A stretch of 64,000 bases of DNA from Flavobacteriales bacterium (lineage in GTDB: Bacteria; Bacteroidota; Bacteroidia; CAIKAF01), in the NCBI GenBank assembly GCA_025451235.1, contig JANWKT010000020.1:174032-238031 (forward strand), written 5' to 3'. Made by a program: the position numbers and the translations under genes. A model generated the notes under the pieces. The model saw nothing but the letters and a program-made list of their open reading frames with translations. It made no database searches and was not told the origin of the DNA. Positions within the stretch are counted from its first letter, which is position 1. Each line of letters begins with the position of its first letter. Below, piece after piece: positions 34,839 to 43,638 of the stretch.

Positions 34839-36059
34839 CTAGTTAAACTTGCAAGCCATTAATGCAATATCATCTTTATATGGCATCTCTCCTCTAAATG
34901 TGTTCAACTGCGTAATGATATTTTGTAATATATCTGGAATATCACAATCCTTGTTATCACGGATGATCTCTTTCAATGATTCCAACCCGAATAGATTCTC
35001 ATCCTTGTTTTCCAGCTCAGTGAGTCCATCCGTATAACAAACCAATAAAGTATTTAAAGGAATAGGTTCCCTTTTCATTTTTACAAAAGGCAATTCGTCC
35101 AGCATGCCCAAACCTAAACATCCTTCTTTCAATAATTCCAGTTTGCCGTCCCGAACGATCACCGGAGGATTATGACCTGCATTGATATATTTAAGTTCTC
35201 GTTTCCTAGTATTGTATTTTCCTAAAAAAGCAGTGATAAATTTTTCACCCTTGGCACTGTCCATTACTTTTGAATTCAGGATATGTGCAAGTTCTTCAAG
35301 TGTTGGCACATAATTGAACAAGGCCCTTACATTGGCCTGAAAGTTACTCATCAACAAAGCAGCCGAAACTCCTTTTCCCGAAACGTCTGCAACACATAAA
35401 GCATATTCATCTTCATTGAGCCTGAAGAAATCATAATAATCCCCTCCTACTTCTGCATGGGATTTATAAATGGCATCCACCGTTATTTCGCGGGTCTGCG
35501 GCAGCTCTGTTGGCAACAACATCGATTGCATATGGCTGGCCAGCTCCAACTCTTTCCGTAGGCTTTCCTGTTCCAATCTTTGTTTGGCTAATTTTTTATT
35601 TTCAAAAGCCACATAAATGATATTGGCCAATGCCTGAACAAATTTCAGGTCTTCCTGCCAATCCTCCGTACCGTCTTCATCCCAACCGGCAATAATATAT
35701 GCCAACGTCTGGTTTTTATGGTACACAGGGATCAACGCATCAAAAAGATCCAGAAAAGAATCCTGCACATAAATAATTTCATGCACATTCTCCAGCTGAT
35801 GTAAATATCTTTCTACATCAAAATCCGATTTGATCACACTTTCATTATCTAAACCAAAAGAAAGTTCTTTATACAACCGGCTGCGTGATTCCACCGAATA
35901 TACTTCGTAGCGTGGGATCTTTAGATGTTTGTTGAGAATGGATTCGAAAATTTTAATCAGCTGTTCCCGGCTATAGTTGTCGTTAATGGCCTTCGTTACT
36001 TCCAGAAGAAGATGCATCCGCGGTTCTTGACCGTTACCATTATTTTTTCTATCCGGCAA
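34839..36059 (-). CDS. PP2C-type (RsbU/SpoIIE-like) phosphatase with GAF-like domain
   Basis: The N-terminal ~160 residues are GAF-like (LLLEVTKAINDNYSREQLIKIFESILN). A short coiled linker (KQRLEQESLRKELELASHMQSMLLP) then leads to the phosphatase: EVGGDYYDFFRLNEDEYALCVADVSGKGVSAALLMSNFQANVRAL, KYINAGHNPP and CYTDGLTE supply the metal-binding Asp residues. Such enzymes dephosphorylate anti-sigma-antagonist-like partners. The frame opens at TTG (36059); the first ATG is at 36017. An out-of-frame ATG at 36091 just after the lpxD stop suggests an altered 5' end. Third gene after efp and lpxD. Confidence 0.88.
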   Translation of the reverse strand: MPDRKNNGNGQEPRMHLLLEVTKAINDNYSREQLIKIFESILNKHLKIPRYEVYSVESRSRLYKELSFGLDNESVIKSDFDVERYLHQLENVHEIIYVQDSFLDLFDALIPVYHKNQTLAYIIAGWDEDGTEDWQEDLKFVQALANIIYVAFENKKLAKQRLEQESLRKELELASHMQSMLLPTELPQTREITVDAIYKSHAEVGGDYYDFFRLNEDEYALCVADVSGKGVSAALLMSNFQANVRALFNYVPTLEELAHILNSKVMDSAKGEKFITAFLGKYNTRKRELKYINAGHNPPVIVRDGKLELLKEGCLGLGMLDELPFVKMKREPIPLNTLLVCYTDGLTELENKDENLFGLESLKEIIRDNKDCDIPDILQNIITQLNTFRGEMPYKDDIALMACKFN

Positions 36060-36095
36060 TGCGCTTTGAGTTTATCCATGACTGATGTCATGTTA

Positions 36096-37043
36096 TTATT
36101 TATCTTTTTCTAACTTATCCAATCGATCCAGTATTTCCTGGATTCTTTTTACAATGAATACTTCTTTCATTTTTTCACGCGCTTCCCCGGCTGGGCTTCC
36201 AAAATATGTTTTGCCATCTTCCAGCGATTTTCCCACACCGGATTGAGCCAAAACAATAGCACCCTTGCCAATGGTTAGATTTCTGTCTATACCAGCCTGT
36301 CCCCAGATCAATGCGAAATCTTCGATCTTTACGATACCACTGATCCCCACCTGGGCTGCTATAATACAATGCTTTCCTATAACCGTATCATGTCCAACGT
36401 GTACCTGGTTGTCCAATTTGGTTCCTTCTCCTATAACGGTATCACCGGTAATGCCTTTATCAATGGTACTGCCTGCACCAATTTCCACATCATTGTGTAT
36501 GATCACTCTTCCACAGGAAGGGAATTTTTCGTAGGCTTCGATTCTCCGTTTTAAATAAAAAGCATCCGCACCTATGGTAGTATTGCTATGGATGATCACA
36601 TTGTTTCCAATGGTGGTATCCTGATAGATCACTGAGTTAGCATGCAAAATACAATTCTCGCCAACGGTTACATTTTCACCAATAAAAACTCCAGGTTGAA
36701 TAATGGTACCCTTACCGATTTTTGCTGTATCGCTTATGCTCTTAGTAGCCGGTGCAAAAGAAGTTCTTTCAACAATGATTTGCTTGAATTTGGTAAAAGG
36801 ATCATCGCTAAAAATAAGATTCTTGTCATCAGGTTTCTCCACTTTTCTATCGATGATTACAACGGAGGCAGGACATTTCAAAGCCATTTCATAATACTTT
36901 GGATGATCCACGAAAGTAATATCTCCTTTTTCAACCACATGTATCTCATTGATCCCGGTCACCTCCAATTCGGGATCTCCCTCAAATTCACATTCAAGAT
37001 GTTTAGCCAAGTCTTTTAGTTTGATACTTTTTTCAAATTTCAT
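36096..37043 (-). CDS. lpxD: LpxD-like UDP-3-O-acylglucosamine N-acyltransferase
   Basis: A left-handed beta-helix acyltransferase of lipid A synthesis. An N-terminal LpxD uridine-binding-like domain is visible ([44 protein letters not shown]), then many hexapeptide repeats ([38 protein letters not shown]) and a short C-terminal helix. 315 residues is somewhat shorter than E. coli LpxD. In Bacteroidota a second LpxD-like gene commonly follows efp, so this may be the paralogue rather than the essential copy. It starts 18 bp after efp. Confidence 0.85.
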   Translation of the reverse strand: MKFEKSIKLKDLAKHLECEFEGDPELEVTGINEIHVVEKGDITFVDHPKYYEMALKCPASVVIIDRKVEKPDDKNLIFSDDPFTKFKQIIVERTSFAPATKSISDTAKIGKGTIIQPGVFIGENVTVGENCILHANSVIYQDTTIGNNVIIHSNTTIGADAFYLKRRIEAYEKFPSCGRVIIHNDVEIGAGSTIDKGITGDTVIGEGTKLDNQVHVGHDTVIGKHCIIAAQVGISGIVKIEDFALIWGQAGIDRNLTIGKGAIVLAQSGVGKSLEDGKTYFGSPAGEAREKMKEVFIVKRIQEILDRLDKLEKDK

Positions 37044-37061
37044 GCTAGGTTAGGGAATTTC

Positions 37062-37625
37062 TTATTTCACTCTTTCGTAATATGATCTGTTTTTGGTATC
37101 CACTTTTATTTTTTCGCCCTGGTTTACAAATAATGGGATTTTTATTTCCGCACCGGTTTCAAGGGTAGCCGGCTTCAAGGCATTTTTAGCAGTATCACCG
37201 GCAAGACCCGGTTCTGTATAGGTAACCTCCAATTCAACAAATTGGGGCAACTCGATATGTAAAGGAATTTCTTTATCCGCATGGTAAATTACATGGATCA
37301 TCTCTCCTTCTTTCATCAGATCGGCATTTTCCACCATTTTATCTTCCAGGGTCACCTGGTCATAGGTGTTTGTGTTCATGAACACAAATCCATTTTCCTC
37401 TTTATATAGGTATTGATGAGGCCTTTTCTCAATACGGGCAATATCAATCTTTTCACCACCAGTAAAGGTATGTTCAAATATTTTACCCGTATTCATGCTT
37501 TTCAAACGAGAACGTACGTTTGAAGATCCTCTTCCGCTTTGAAAACGTTGAAATTCAACGATCAACAAAAGATCATTGTTCATTTCAATACACATTCCCA
37601 GTTTAAAATCTGCTGTTGTTGCCAT
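37062..37625 (-). CDS. efp: Elongation factor P
   Basis: Relieves ribosome stalling at polyproline; 187 residues in three beta-barrel domains. Seen: MATTADFKLGMCIEMNNDLLLIVEFQ, the tip loop QSGRGSSNVRSRLKS, then VFMNTNTYDQVTL and the OB-like end ...LKPATLETGAEIKIPLFVNQGEKIKVDTKNRSYYERVK. The modified residue, Lys34 in E. coli, is Arg32 here (S-G-R-G). The ATG at 37625 is used; the TTG three codons earlier is unnecessary. A -7 element lies 21 bp upstream. Confidence 0.96.
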   Translation of the reverse strand: MATTADFKLGMCIEMNNDLLLIVEFQRFQSGRGSSNVRSRLKSMNTGKIFEHTFTGGEKIDIARIEKRPHQYLYKEENGFVFMNTNTYDQVTLEDKMVENADLMKEGEMIHVIYHADKEIPLHIELPQFVELEVTYTEPGLAGDTAKNALKPATLETGAEIKIPLFVNQGEKIKVDTKNRSYYERVK

Positions 37626-37645
37626 AACATTCAAAAATCGACCTG

Positions 37646-37653
37646 CAAACCTA
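37646..37653 (-). promoter_or_regulatory. Candidate efp operon -7 element
   Basis: The minus strand reads TAGGTTTG (TAnnTTTG), 20 bp before the efp ATG. No clear TTG upstream. Confidence 0.5.
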
Positions 37654-37842
37654 AGAAATTAGGGGAAATTAACGAAAATTAAATGAAGGTAGTGGCTTTG
37701 GTAGCTACTCCTTCGCTAATGACCTTGCCGGGAGCCGTGAAGCACCTGGTTTCCCTCCCGACAGGTATCTGGAAGGACAATATCCGTTTTTCCGATTTTG
37801 GTGACCCATTCCTTTGTATCCATTACCCGAGAACAAGGGAAT

Positions 37843-37874
37843 TTTGAACCTCTTGAACTTTGAACCTCTTGAAC
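37843..37874 (+). repeat. Two tandem 16-bp repeats before paaA
   Basis: TTTGAACCTCTTGAAC occurs twice in a row, identical. The second copy supplies the TTTG of the paaA promoter. Confidence 0.8.
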
Positions 37875-37889
37875 TTTTACGTAGCTTTG
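37859..37889 (+). promoter_or_regulatory. paaABCD promoter
   Basis: TTTG (37859-37862), 19-bp spacer and TAGCTTTG (37882-37889), 27 bp before the paaA ATG at 37917. It excludes the longer frame starting at 37860. Confidence 0.7.
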
Positions 37890-37916
37890 TTAGATTGTAT
37901 AAACTTCCATTTTACC

Positions 37917-38858
37917 ATGAACACAGAGCAATTGGAAAAAGAATTTCAGGCCAGGATCGATGCTGAAGAAAAAATTGAGCCCAAAGATTGGATGCCCGAT
38001 GCATATAGAAAAACGTTGATCCGCCAAATCTCCCAACATGCCCATAGTGAAATTGTAGGAATGCTGCCAGAGGGTAACTGGATCACCCGTGCCCCAAGCC
38101 TAAGAAGCAAAGTTATTTTATTGGCCAAAGTACAGGATGAAGCAGGTCATGGTTTATATCTTTACAGTGCGGCAGAAACCCTTGGAATTGATAGGGAGCA
38201 ATTATTACACGACCTCCATATCGGCAAAGCTAAATATTCAAGCATATTTAATTATCCAACCTTAACCTGGGCCGATATTGGTGCGGTAGGCTGGCTGGTG
38301 GATGGTGCTGCCATTGCGAATCAGGTGATGTTATGCAGAACATCCTACGGACCTTATGCAAGGGCTATGGTAAAAATTTGTAAAGAAGAAAGTTTTCATC
38401 AGCGTCAGGGATACGAGATCATGATGCATATGGCTCGTGGAACCGAGGCACAAAAAAGAATGGCACAGGACGCTTTGAATCGCTGGTGGTGGCCGTCGTT
38501 AATGATGTTTGGTCCACCTGATAAAGAATCCACCAATACCGAACAAAGTGTAAAGTGGAGAATAAAAAGACAAACCAACGACGAATTGCGTCAGGAGTTT
38601 GTAGATAAAACCTTACCACAAGCTGAATATTTAGGATTAAAAATTCCGGATAAAGATTTGAAATGGAATGAGGAGAAAAAAGGATATGATTTCGGGACAC
38701 CTGATTGGGAAGAATTCTACAATGTTATCAAGGGCAATGGACCCTGCAACAAACAAAGGTTGGACGCAAGAGTAAAAGCCGATAAGGAAGGCGAATGGGT
38801 ACGTGAAGCATCCATGGCCTATTATGAAAAGAAATCTGCAAAAAAGAAAGTCGCATAA
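37917..38858 (+). CDS. paaA: 1,2-phenylacetyl-CoA epoxidase subunit A
   Basis: Catalytic di-iron subunit of the PaaABC(D)E monooxygenase that epoxidises phenylacetyl-CoA. 313 residues with the ferritin-like helices and metal ligands: [17 protein letters not shown] (E-x-x-H) and [15 protein letters not shown] (E-x-x-H). Other family blocks are [21 protein letters not shown] and [14 protein letters not shown]. First gene of a four-gene plus-strand operon with its own promoter. Confidence 0.97.
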   Translation: MNTEQLEKEFQARIDAEEKIEPKDWMPDAYRKTLIRQISQHAHSEIVGMLPEGNWITRAPSLRSKVILLAKVQDEAGHGLYLYSAAETLGIDREQLLHDLHIGKAKYSSIFNYPTLTWADIGAVGWLVDGAAIANQVMLCRTSYGPYARAMVKICKEESFHQRQGYEIMMHMARGTEAQKRMAQDALNRWWWPSLMMFGPPDKESTNTEQSVKWRIKRQTNDELRQEFVDKTLPQAEYLGLKIPDKDLKWNEEKKGYDFGTPDWEEFYNVIKGNGPCNKQRLDARVKADKEGEWVREASMAYYEKKSAKKKVA

Positions 38859-38907
38859 TATTGAACCATGGGATTCATTCCATGATATACATTAATATAT
38901 AGATAAT

Positions 38908-39195
38908 ATGAGCAAAAAAAATTGGCCACTTTGGGAAGTATTCATTCGCAGTAAAAATGGATTGAGCCATAAACATGTGGGAAGCTTGCATGCCGCCGAT
39001 GAAGAGATGGCAGTAGAAAATGCAAGGGATGTTTATTGTCGCAGAAGTGAAGGGGTGAGCATCTGGGTGGTAAAATCGGCAGATATCTTTGCATCGGACC
39101 CAAGTAAGTCGGAAGAATTATTTGAAACGGCAAAAAATAAAATTTATAGACATCCTACTTTTTATGATATTCCTAAAGAGATCGGACATATGTAG
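38908..39195 (+). CDS. paaB: 1,2-phenylacetyl-CoA epoxidase subunit B
   Basis: Small structural subunit of the epoxidase, 95 residues. WPLWEVFIRSKNGLSHKHVGSLHAADEEMAVENARDVYCRRSEGVSIWVVKS is the family signature. 49 bp after paaA. Confidence 0.97.
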   Translation: MSKKNWPLWEVFIRSKNGLSHKHVGSLHAADEEMAVENARDVYCRRSEGVSIWVVKSADIFASDPSKSEELFETAKNKIYRHPTFYDIPKEIGHM

Positions 39196-39222
39196 TATGG
39201 ATGATTATTACACTATAGTCAC

Positions 39223-39240
39223 GACGCAATATATTGCGTC
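39223..39240. repeat. Perfect 18-bp palindrome between paaB and paaC
   Basis: GACGCAATATATTGCGTC is its own reverse complement. It lies in the 80-bp gap within the operon with no T-run after it. Confidence 0.6.
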
Positions 39241-39275
39241 CGAACATTGTAAGGAATCATGTTATAAAAATAAAA

Positions 39276-40034
39276 ATGACAAAACAAGAAGCACTATTTG
39301 AATATTTACTCCGTATCGGTGATAATTCATTGATCATCGGCCACCGTATGGGTGAATGGTGTGGACATGGCCCCATACTGGAACAGGATATTGCATTGAT
39401 CAACATAGCACTCGACCATATTGGTCAAGCAAGAAACTGGTTGCAACTGGCCTGCACGGTAGAAGGCAAAGGCAGGACCGAAGACGACCTGGCTTACCTG
39501 AGAGATGCCTATGACTTCAGGAATGTATTGTTATGTGAGCAACCGAATGGGCATTGGGGTGATACGTTGGTAAGAGGATTTTTATTCGACACCTTCAATT
39601 ACGAATTCACCAAGGCAATGACGCAGTCAAGCAATAGTGATATGGCTGATATAGCGCAGAAATCTCTTAAAGAAATTTCTTACCATAAAAATTATTCCTG
39701 CGATTGGATGATCCGTTTAGGCGATGGAACAGAAGAAAGCCATGAAAAAATGCAACATGCATTAGAAAATCTTTGGAAATACAGTGGAGAATTGTTCAGG
39801 ATGGACGAAGTGGATGAGATGATGATCCAGGAAGGGATCGGAGTAGATCTGAATGAGATAAAAAAAGAATGGGACAAAACAGTGAATGAAACATTGGAGG
39901 AAGCAACCTTGAAACGACCAGAGGATGGATGGATGCAAAAAGGAGGCAAAAAAGGTGTACATACCGAATATCTTGGATATATATTGGCCGAAATGCAATT
40001 CTTGCCCCGTGCTTATCCCGATGCCAAATGGTAG
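39276..40034 (+). CDS. paaC: 1,2-phenylacetyl-CoA epoxidase subunit C
   Basis: Non-catalytic ferritin-like partner of PaaA, 252 residues from ATG 39276 (MTKQEALFEYLLRIGDNSLIIGHRMGEWCGHGP). Family blocks: DIALINIALDHIGQARNWLQ, DLAYLRDAYDFRNVLLCEQPNGHWGDTLVRGFLFDTF, ISYHKNYSCDWMIRLGDGTEESHEKM, and the end EYLGYILAEMQFLPRAYPDAKW. The TTG 14 codons upstream lies in the palindrome and is not needed. Confidence 0.96.
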   Translation: MTKQEALFEYLLRIGDNSLIIGHRMGEWCGHGPILEQDIALINIALDHIGQARNWLQLACTVEGKGRTEDDLAYLRDAYDFRNVLLCEQPNGHWGDTLVRGFLFDTFNYEFTKAMTQSSNSDMADIAQKSLKEISYHKNYSCDWMIRLGDGTEESHEKMQHALENLWKYSGELFRMDEVDEMMIQEGIGVDLNEIKKEWDKTVNETLEEATLKRPEDGWMQKGGKKGVHTEYLGYILAEMQFLPRAYPDAKW

Positions 40035-40055
40035 ACCATCATTTACGATTAATAC

Positions 40056-40556
40056 TTGGCTGTGTACCCTGCAACTGACATAACAGAGATTAAAAAAATA
40101 CTGGAACATGTAGTGGATCCGGAGATTCCGGTATTAACCATTGCTGATCTGGGTATCTTAAGGAAAGTAGAATGGGAAGGAGAGCAGTTGTTGGTAACCA
40201 TTACGCCTACTTACAGCGGTTGTCCGGCCATGAAAATGATCGAAGAGGAGATTTACAGCAAATTAAAACAGGAAGGGTATGAAAATGTGGTGGTGAAATC
40301 AGTGCTATCACCCGCCTGGACAACCGATTGGTTAAGCCCCGAAGGAAGAAATAAACTGGAAGAATATGGAATTGCTCCTCCTTTGCATGCCTCCGCAGAT
40401 AAAAAAATATTATTGGGAACAAACAAGCACGTTAGATGCCCCAGGTGTAAAAGCGAAAATACCGAAATGAAAAGCCAGTTCGGCAGTACAGCCTGCAAAG
40501 CCCTCTATGTTTGCAGGGATTGTAAAGAGCCATTCGATTATTTTAAGTGTTTATAA
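40056..40556 (+). CDS. paaD: Phenylacetate pathway protein PaaD (MIP18-type)
   Basis: PaaD is a DUF59/MIP18 protein thought to help assemble the iron centre or cluster of the epoxidase system. DUF59 part: ILEHVVDPEIPVLTIADLGILRKV and TPTYSGCPAMKMIEEEIYSKLKQEG. C-terminal zinc ribbon: CPRCKSENTEMKSQFGSTACKALYVCRDC. There is no ATG near the start; TTG (40056) or GTG (40062) must be used. paaE, the reductase gene, does not follow. Confidence 0.94.
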   Translation: MAVYPATDITEIKKILEHVVDPEIPVLTIADLGILRKVEWEGEQLLVTITPTYSGCPAMKMIEEEIYSKLKQEGYENVVVKSVLSPAWTTDWLSPEGRNKLEEYGIAPPLHASADKKILLGTNKHVRCPRCKSENTEMKSQFGSTACKALYVCRDCKEPFDYFKCL

Positions 40557-40601
40557 AGGTTATTTAATCGGTAATCTGGCTGTTTTAGGAAAAGAATAGC
40601 G

Positions 40602-40609
40602 TATCTTTG
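40602..40609 (+). promoter_or_regulatory. Candidate -7 element
   Basis: TATCTTTG matches TAnnTTTG, 21 bp before the ATG at 40631. It overlaps the TTG at 40607 that would otherwise be the upstream start. Confidence 0.5.
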
Positions 40610-40630
40610 TTAAATATTATAACCCCCACC

Positions 40631-40981
40631 ATGTTCGCTATGTTCACTGAGCAAGACCATTTACAAGGAAAAGATCCTATTGTTAACCTGATCTATAAAA
40701 AACTGATCAAGGAGGTGCATAAATTTGGATTGGTAAAAATTGATCCGAAAAAAAGTTCTATTCATTTGGTAAACAGGTTTGGTTTTGCTGGTGTATATCC
40801 ACGCAAGAACTGCATCAATCTGGAAATTCATTTGAACCATAAATTAAAAAGCAAGCGATTTACCAAAGCTGAGCAAGCTTCTGCAAATCGTTTTCATCAT
40901 ACCGTAACGGTGAGTTCTCCTGCTGAGATTGATGATGAATTGCTGGGATGGCTCAAAGAAGCTTATGAGCTAAAAGCATAG
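40631..40981 (+). CDS. DUF5655-like small cytoplasmic protein
   Basis: 116 residues from ATG 40631 (MFAMFTEQDHLQGKDP). The middle IYKKLIKEVHKFGLVKIDPKKSSIHLVNRFGFAGVYPRKNCINLEIHLNH matches the DUF5655 pattern of a compact alpha/beta domain that may bind DNA or nucleotide. No signal peptide. The function is not established. Confidence 0.7.
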   Translation: MFAMFTEQDHLQGKDPIVNLIYKKLIKEVHKFGLVKIDPKKSSIHLVNRFGFAGVYPRKNCINLEIHLNHKLKSKRFTKAEQASANRFHHTVTVSSPAEIDDELLGWLKEAYELKA

Positions 40982-40991
40982 ATCCAATCAA

Positions 40992-41363
40992 ATGAAGATA
41001 TCTGGTATCTTTTATATCCTCATCATTCTATTCATTACAGGTTGTTCTACCAGTCCGAAAGAGGTGAGTTTTACTATTTCCAATCAAAGCAGCGATGGGG
41101 TTGTAGTCGTTTATTCTGAACTTGGCAGTACAGATACCATCCAGGTATTGATTCCAACCACCGAAGCAGAGGTTTTATTACAAACCCAAAGCAACAATGG
41201 GAATACCAATTGGTATTATGATTATAAACTTCAGATCCACAGCATTTATAATCAGCTAGGTGATTCTATTGACTTCAATCCCAATATATCCCAGCACTGG
41301 GTATTATATGTGGGTGATCCCAACTATTATTACCAATTGAATCTTACAGATACGGTATTCTAG
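40992..41363 (+). CDS. Lipoprotein, unknown function
   Basis: MKISGIFYILIILFITGC is a lipoprotein signal; ~105 mature residues form a small beta-sandwich-like pattern (VSFTISNQSSDGVVVVYSELG, TIQVLIPTTEAEVLLQT, HWVLYVGDPNYYYQLNLTDTVF). Ten bases after the DUF5655 gene. Not recognised. Confidence 0.65.
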   Translation: MKISGIFYILIILFITGCSTSPKEVSFTISNQSSDGVVVVYSELGSTDTIQVLIPTTEAEVLLQTQSNNGNTNWYYDYKLQIHSIYNQLGDSIDFNPNISQHWVLYVGDPNYYYQLNLTDTVF

Positions 41364-41435
41364 TCATTGGAAGTTTCGAAGCTGCGAAAGGCGGCATAAT
41401 AATTGTTTTTATACTTTTAGCATCTAGTATAAGTC

Positions 41436-42176
41436 ATGATGAAAAAAATCCTTTTATCTGTTTTTGTATCCTTCACTATCCCGGGTTTTTCGCAAATGCT
41501 GGTATTTAGTGGCGAAAACATGATATTAAAACCACCCTTTATAGACAATGCGATTATTGAAGTAAGTGACACTGTTTTAAGAAAGATTGTTTATATCAAG
41601 CATGAGGATCCTACCTGGGCAGTGCAGGTATTTAAATTTGGTTACAATAATGATGGATTGTTTCAAACCAAGTTGGTTCGTGGTGATGTATTGCCCGTAA
41701 ATGATCTGAAAAAGGCATTGGACACCAAATCCAACCGGATCTATTTCAATGACCTGGATGTGAGGCAACAATATAAAACTTTCCGGTTCTCCTTTGTGAT
41801 CAAAGTGGCCTATGCCCCCAAACCCATTTATAATTATTCTCTATCCATGATGGTGAAAGATAGCACCACCCTGCTCATGAGGGTGGATAGTGCAGATGAA
41901 GGAAACCCGATGGAAATTTCTGCTGAACAATGGGGAAGATTAACCTCCCTCCAATGCCAGCAGGGAAATTATGAGATCCTGGAATTTGATTTCGGGTTTT
42001 TATCCGGAGAAAATTATACTGCAGAACCTGTTCAAGGGGCTCAATTTCCAGTTCAATTCAGGGATCAAATAATAGAGGCCAAGGCCGAAAAAGTGTATAT
42101 GGCCAATATGAAAATCAAATGTCCCGATGGGAGTGTCCAAAGAAAGACTTTTTCCTTTCTGATCAAATATCCCTAA
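41436..42176 (+). CDS. Secreted protein, unknown function
   Basis: A signal peptide (MMKKILLSVFVSFTIPGFSQ) then ~225 residues dominated by beta strands, including VQVFKFGYNNDGLFQTKLVRGD and RQQYKTFRFSFVIKVAYAP. The sentence-like repeats Y-x-I/F-x-F suggest a periplasmic beta-sandwich. No sorting domain. Not recognised. Confidence 0.65.
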   Translation: MMKKILLSVFVSFTIPGFSQMLVFSGENMILKPPFIDNAIIEVSDTVLRKIVYIKHEDPTWAVQVFKFGYNNDGLFQTKLVRGDVLPVNDLKKALDTKSNRIYFNDLDVRQQYKTFRFSFVIKVAYAPKPIYNYSLSMMVKDSTTLLMRVDSADEGNPMEISAEQWGRLTSLQCQQGNYEILEFDFGFLSGENYTAEPVQGAQFPVQFRDQIIEAKAEKVYMANMKIKCPDGSVQRKTFSFLIKYP

Positions 42177-42296
42177 CACCACTTTGCTACAAATCCTGTC
42201 ATTTTAAACCCCTTGTAAAACCTGGGGAAAGACCCATTGTTAATAACTTTATTTGCGATTTAAAGGGCTATTTACATATCTTAATGCAAGGCCTTT

Positions 42297-42315
42297 TTGA
42301 CAGATTTCTTGTCAA
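42297..42315. promoter_or_regulatory. TTGACA-N7-TGTCAA dyad upstream of recA
   Basis: A perfect 6-bp inverted repeat with a 7-bp spacer, 39 bp before the recA ATG. It could be an SOS-type operator, but it is not the E. coli or B. subtilis LexA box. Confidence 0.35.
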
Positions 42316-42354
42316 GATAAGCTCAACAAAAAATAGACTAAAACACAAAAAACC

Positions 42355-43476
42355 ATGGAAAACAATCAAAATGGAATAGCTACTTTAGCCAAAGAAGAAA
42401 AAAAAGAAACCCTTCGACAGTCTCCGGATGATAAAAAAGGTTCGGATGACAAAAAAAACAAGGCAATGGATAACAATAACAAGGAAAAGCAGCAGGCCCT
42501 CAAACTAACCCTGGAAAGGCTGGAGAAAACCTATGGTAAAGGTACCATCATGCGCTTGGGAGATAAGAATGCAGTGGATGTAGTAGAGGTGATCCCTACC
42601 GGATCTATTTCTCTAGATCTGGCATTGGGAGTAGGTGGTTATGCCAAAGGCCGGATCATAGAAATTTATGGCCCTGAAAGCAGCGGTAAAACTACCCTTA
42701 CCCTGCATGCTATTGCCGAATGTCAGCGCAATGGGGGTATAGCTGCCTTTATTGATGCTGAGCATGCCTTCGACCGGTTTTATGCCCAGAAACTGGGCGT
42801 TGATATTGAGAATCTTTTGATATCTCAACCCGATAATGGAGAACAAGCATTGGAAATTGCCGATAACCTTATCCGTTCCGGTGCCATTGATATATTGGTG
42901 ATTGATTCGGTTGCTGCCCTTGTGCCTAAAAGTGAGCTGGAAGGTGAAATGGGTGATAGCAAAATGGGTTTACAAGCCCGTTTGATGAGCCAGGCCCTCA
43001 GAAAATTAACAGCCACTATCAGCAAAACCAATTGTTGCTGCATATTCATTAACCAGCTTCGCGAAAAGATCGGTGTAATGTTCGGGAATCCGGAAACTAC
43101 TACGGGTGGTAATGCATTAAAATTTTATTGTTCGCTCAGGTTAGATATTCGCCGCATTGGTCAAATTAAAGACGGAGAAGTGATCTCAGGTAACAGGGCC
43201 AAAGTGAAGGTGGTGAAAAATAAGCTGGCCGCACCATTCCGTACTGCAGAGTTTGATATTATGTACGGCGAAGGGATCTCCAAAACGGGAGAAATTGTGG
43301 ATCTGGGCGTTGAATTAAATATTCTGAAGAAAAGTGGGTCGTGGTACTCTTATGGAGATACCAAACTGGGTCAAGGCAGGGATGCTATCAAACAACTATT
43401 GTCAGATAATCCCGAGCTTGCCGAAGAATTGGAAAAAGCCATTAAAGAGGCAGTGGTCGCTAAAAGCGAAAACTAA
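42355..43476 (+). CDS. recA: Recombinase A
   Basis: DNA strand exchange and SOS co-protease. Walker [10 protein letters not shown] begins at residue 106. It is followed by [41 protein letters not shown] (Walker B), [40 protein letters not shown] (L2 loop) and the C-terminal domain. Compared with E. coli (Walker A at 66) there is an extra ~40-residue N-terminal stretch rich in Lys, Asp and Asn ([21 protein letters not shown]). The ATG at 42355 is the only clear start. A strong terminator follows. Confidence 0.98.
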   Translation: MENNQNGIATLAKEEKKETLRQSPDDKKGSDDKKNKAMDNNNKEKQQALKLTLERLEKTYGKGTIMRLGDKNAVDVVEVIPTGSISLDLALGVGGYAKGRIIEIYGPESSGKTTLTLHAIAECQRNGGIAAFIDAEHAFDRFYAQKLGVDIENLLISQPDNGEQALEIADNLIRSGAIDILVIDSVAALVPKSELEGEMGDSKMGLQARLMSQALRKLTATISKTNCCCIFINQLREKIGVMFGNPETTTGGNALKFYCSLRLDIRRIGQIKDGEVISGNRAKVKVVKNKLAAPFRTAEFDIMYGEGISKTGEIVDLGVELNILKKSGSWYSYGDTKLGQGRDAIKQLLSDNPELAEELEKAIKEAVVAKSEN

Positions 43477-43501
43477 AAAGCCCTTCATTCTTGAGTAAGA
43501 G

Positions 43502-43540
43502 AGAATCCCTGTCCGTGCCGGTACAGGGATTCTTATTTTA
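43502..43540 (+). terminator. recA terminator
   Basis: AGAATCCCTGT (43502-43512) pairs exactly with ACAGGGATTCT (43523-43533), followed by TATTTTA. Confidence 0.85.
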
Positions 43541-43638
43541 AAGCTTTTCAAGACCTAGCTCTGGCGTTGAAAAGTCCCCATCGATAGATTGCAGATTTTG
43601 TCATTAACCAAAACCCTATTTTTTCGTAACATTGTGGT

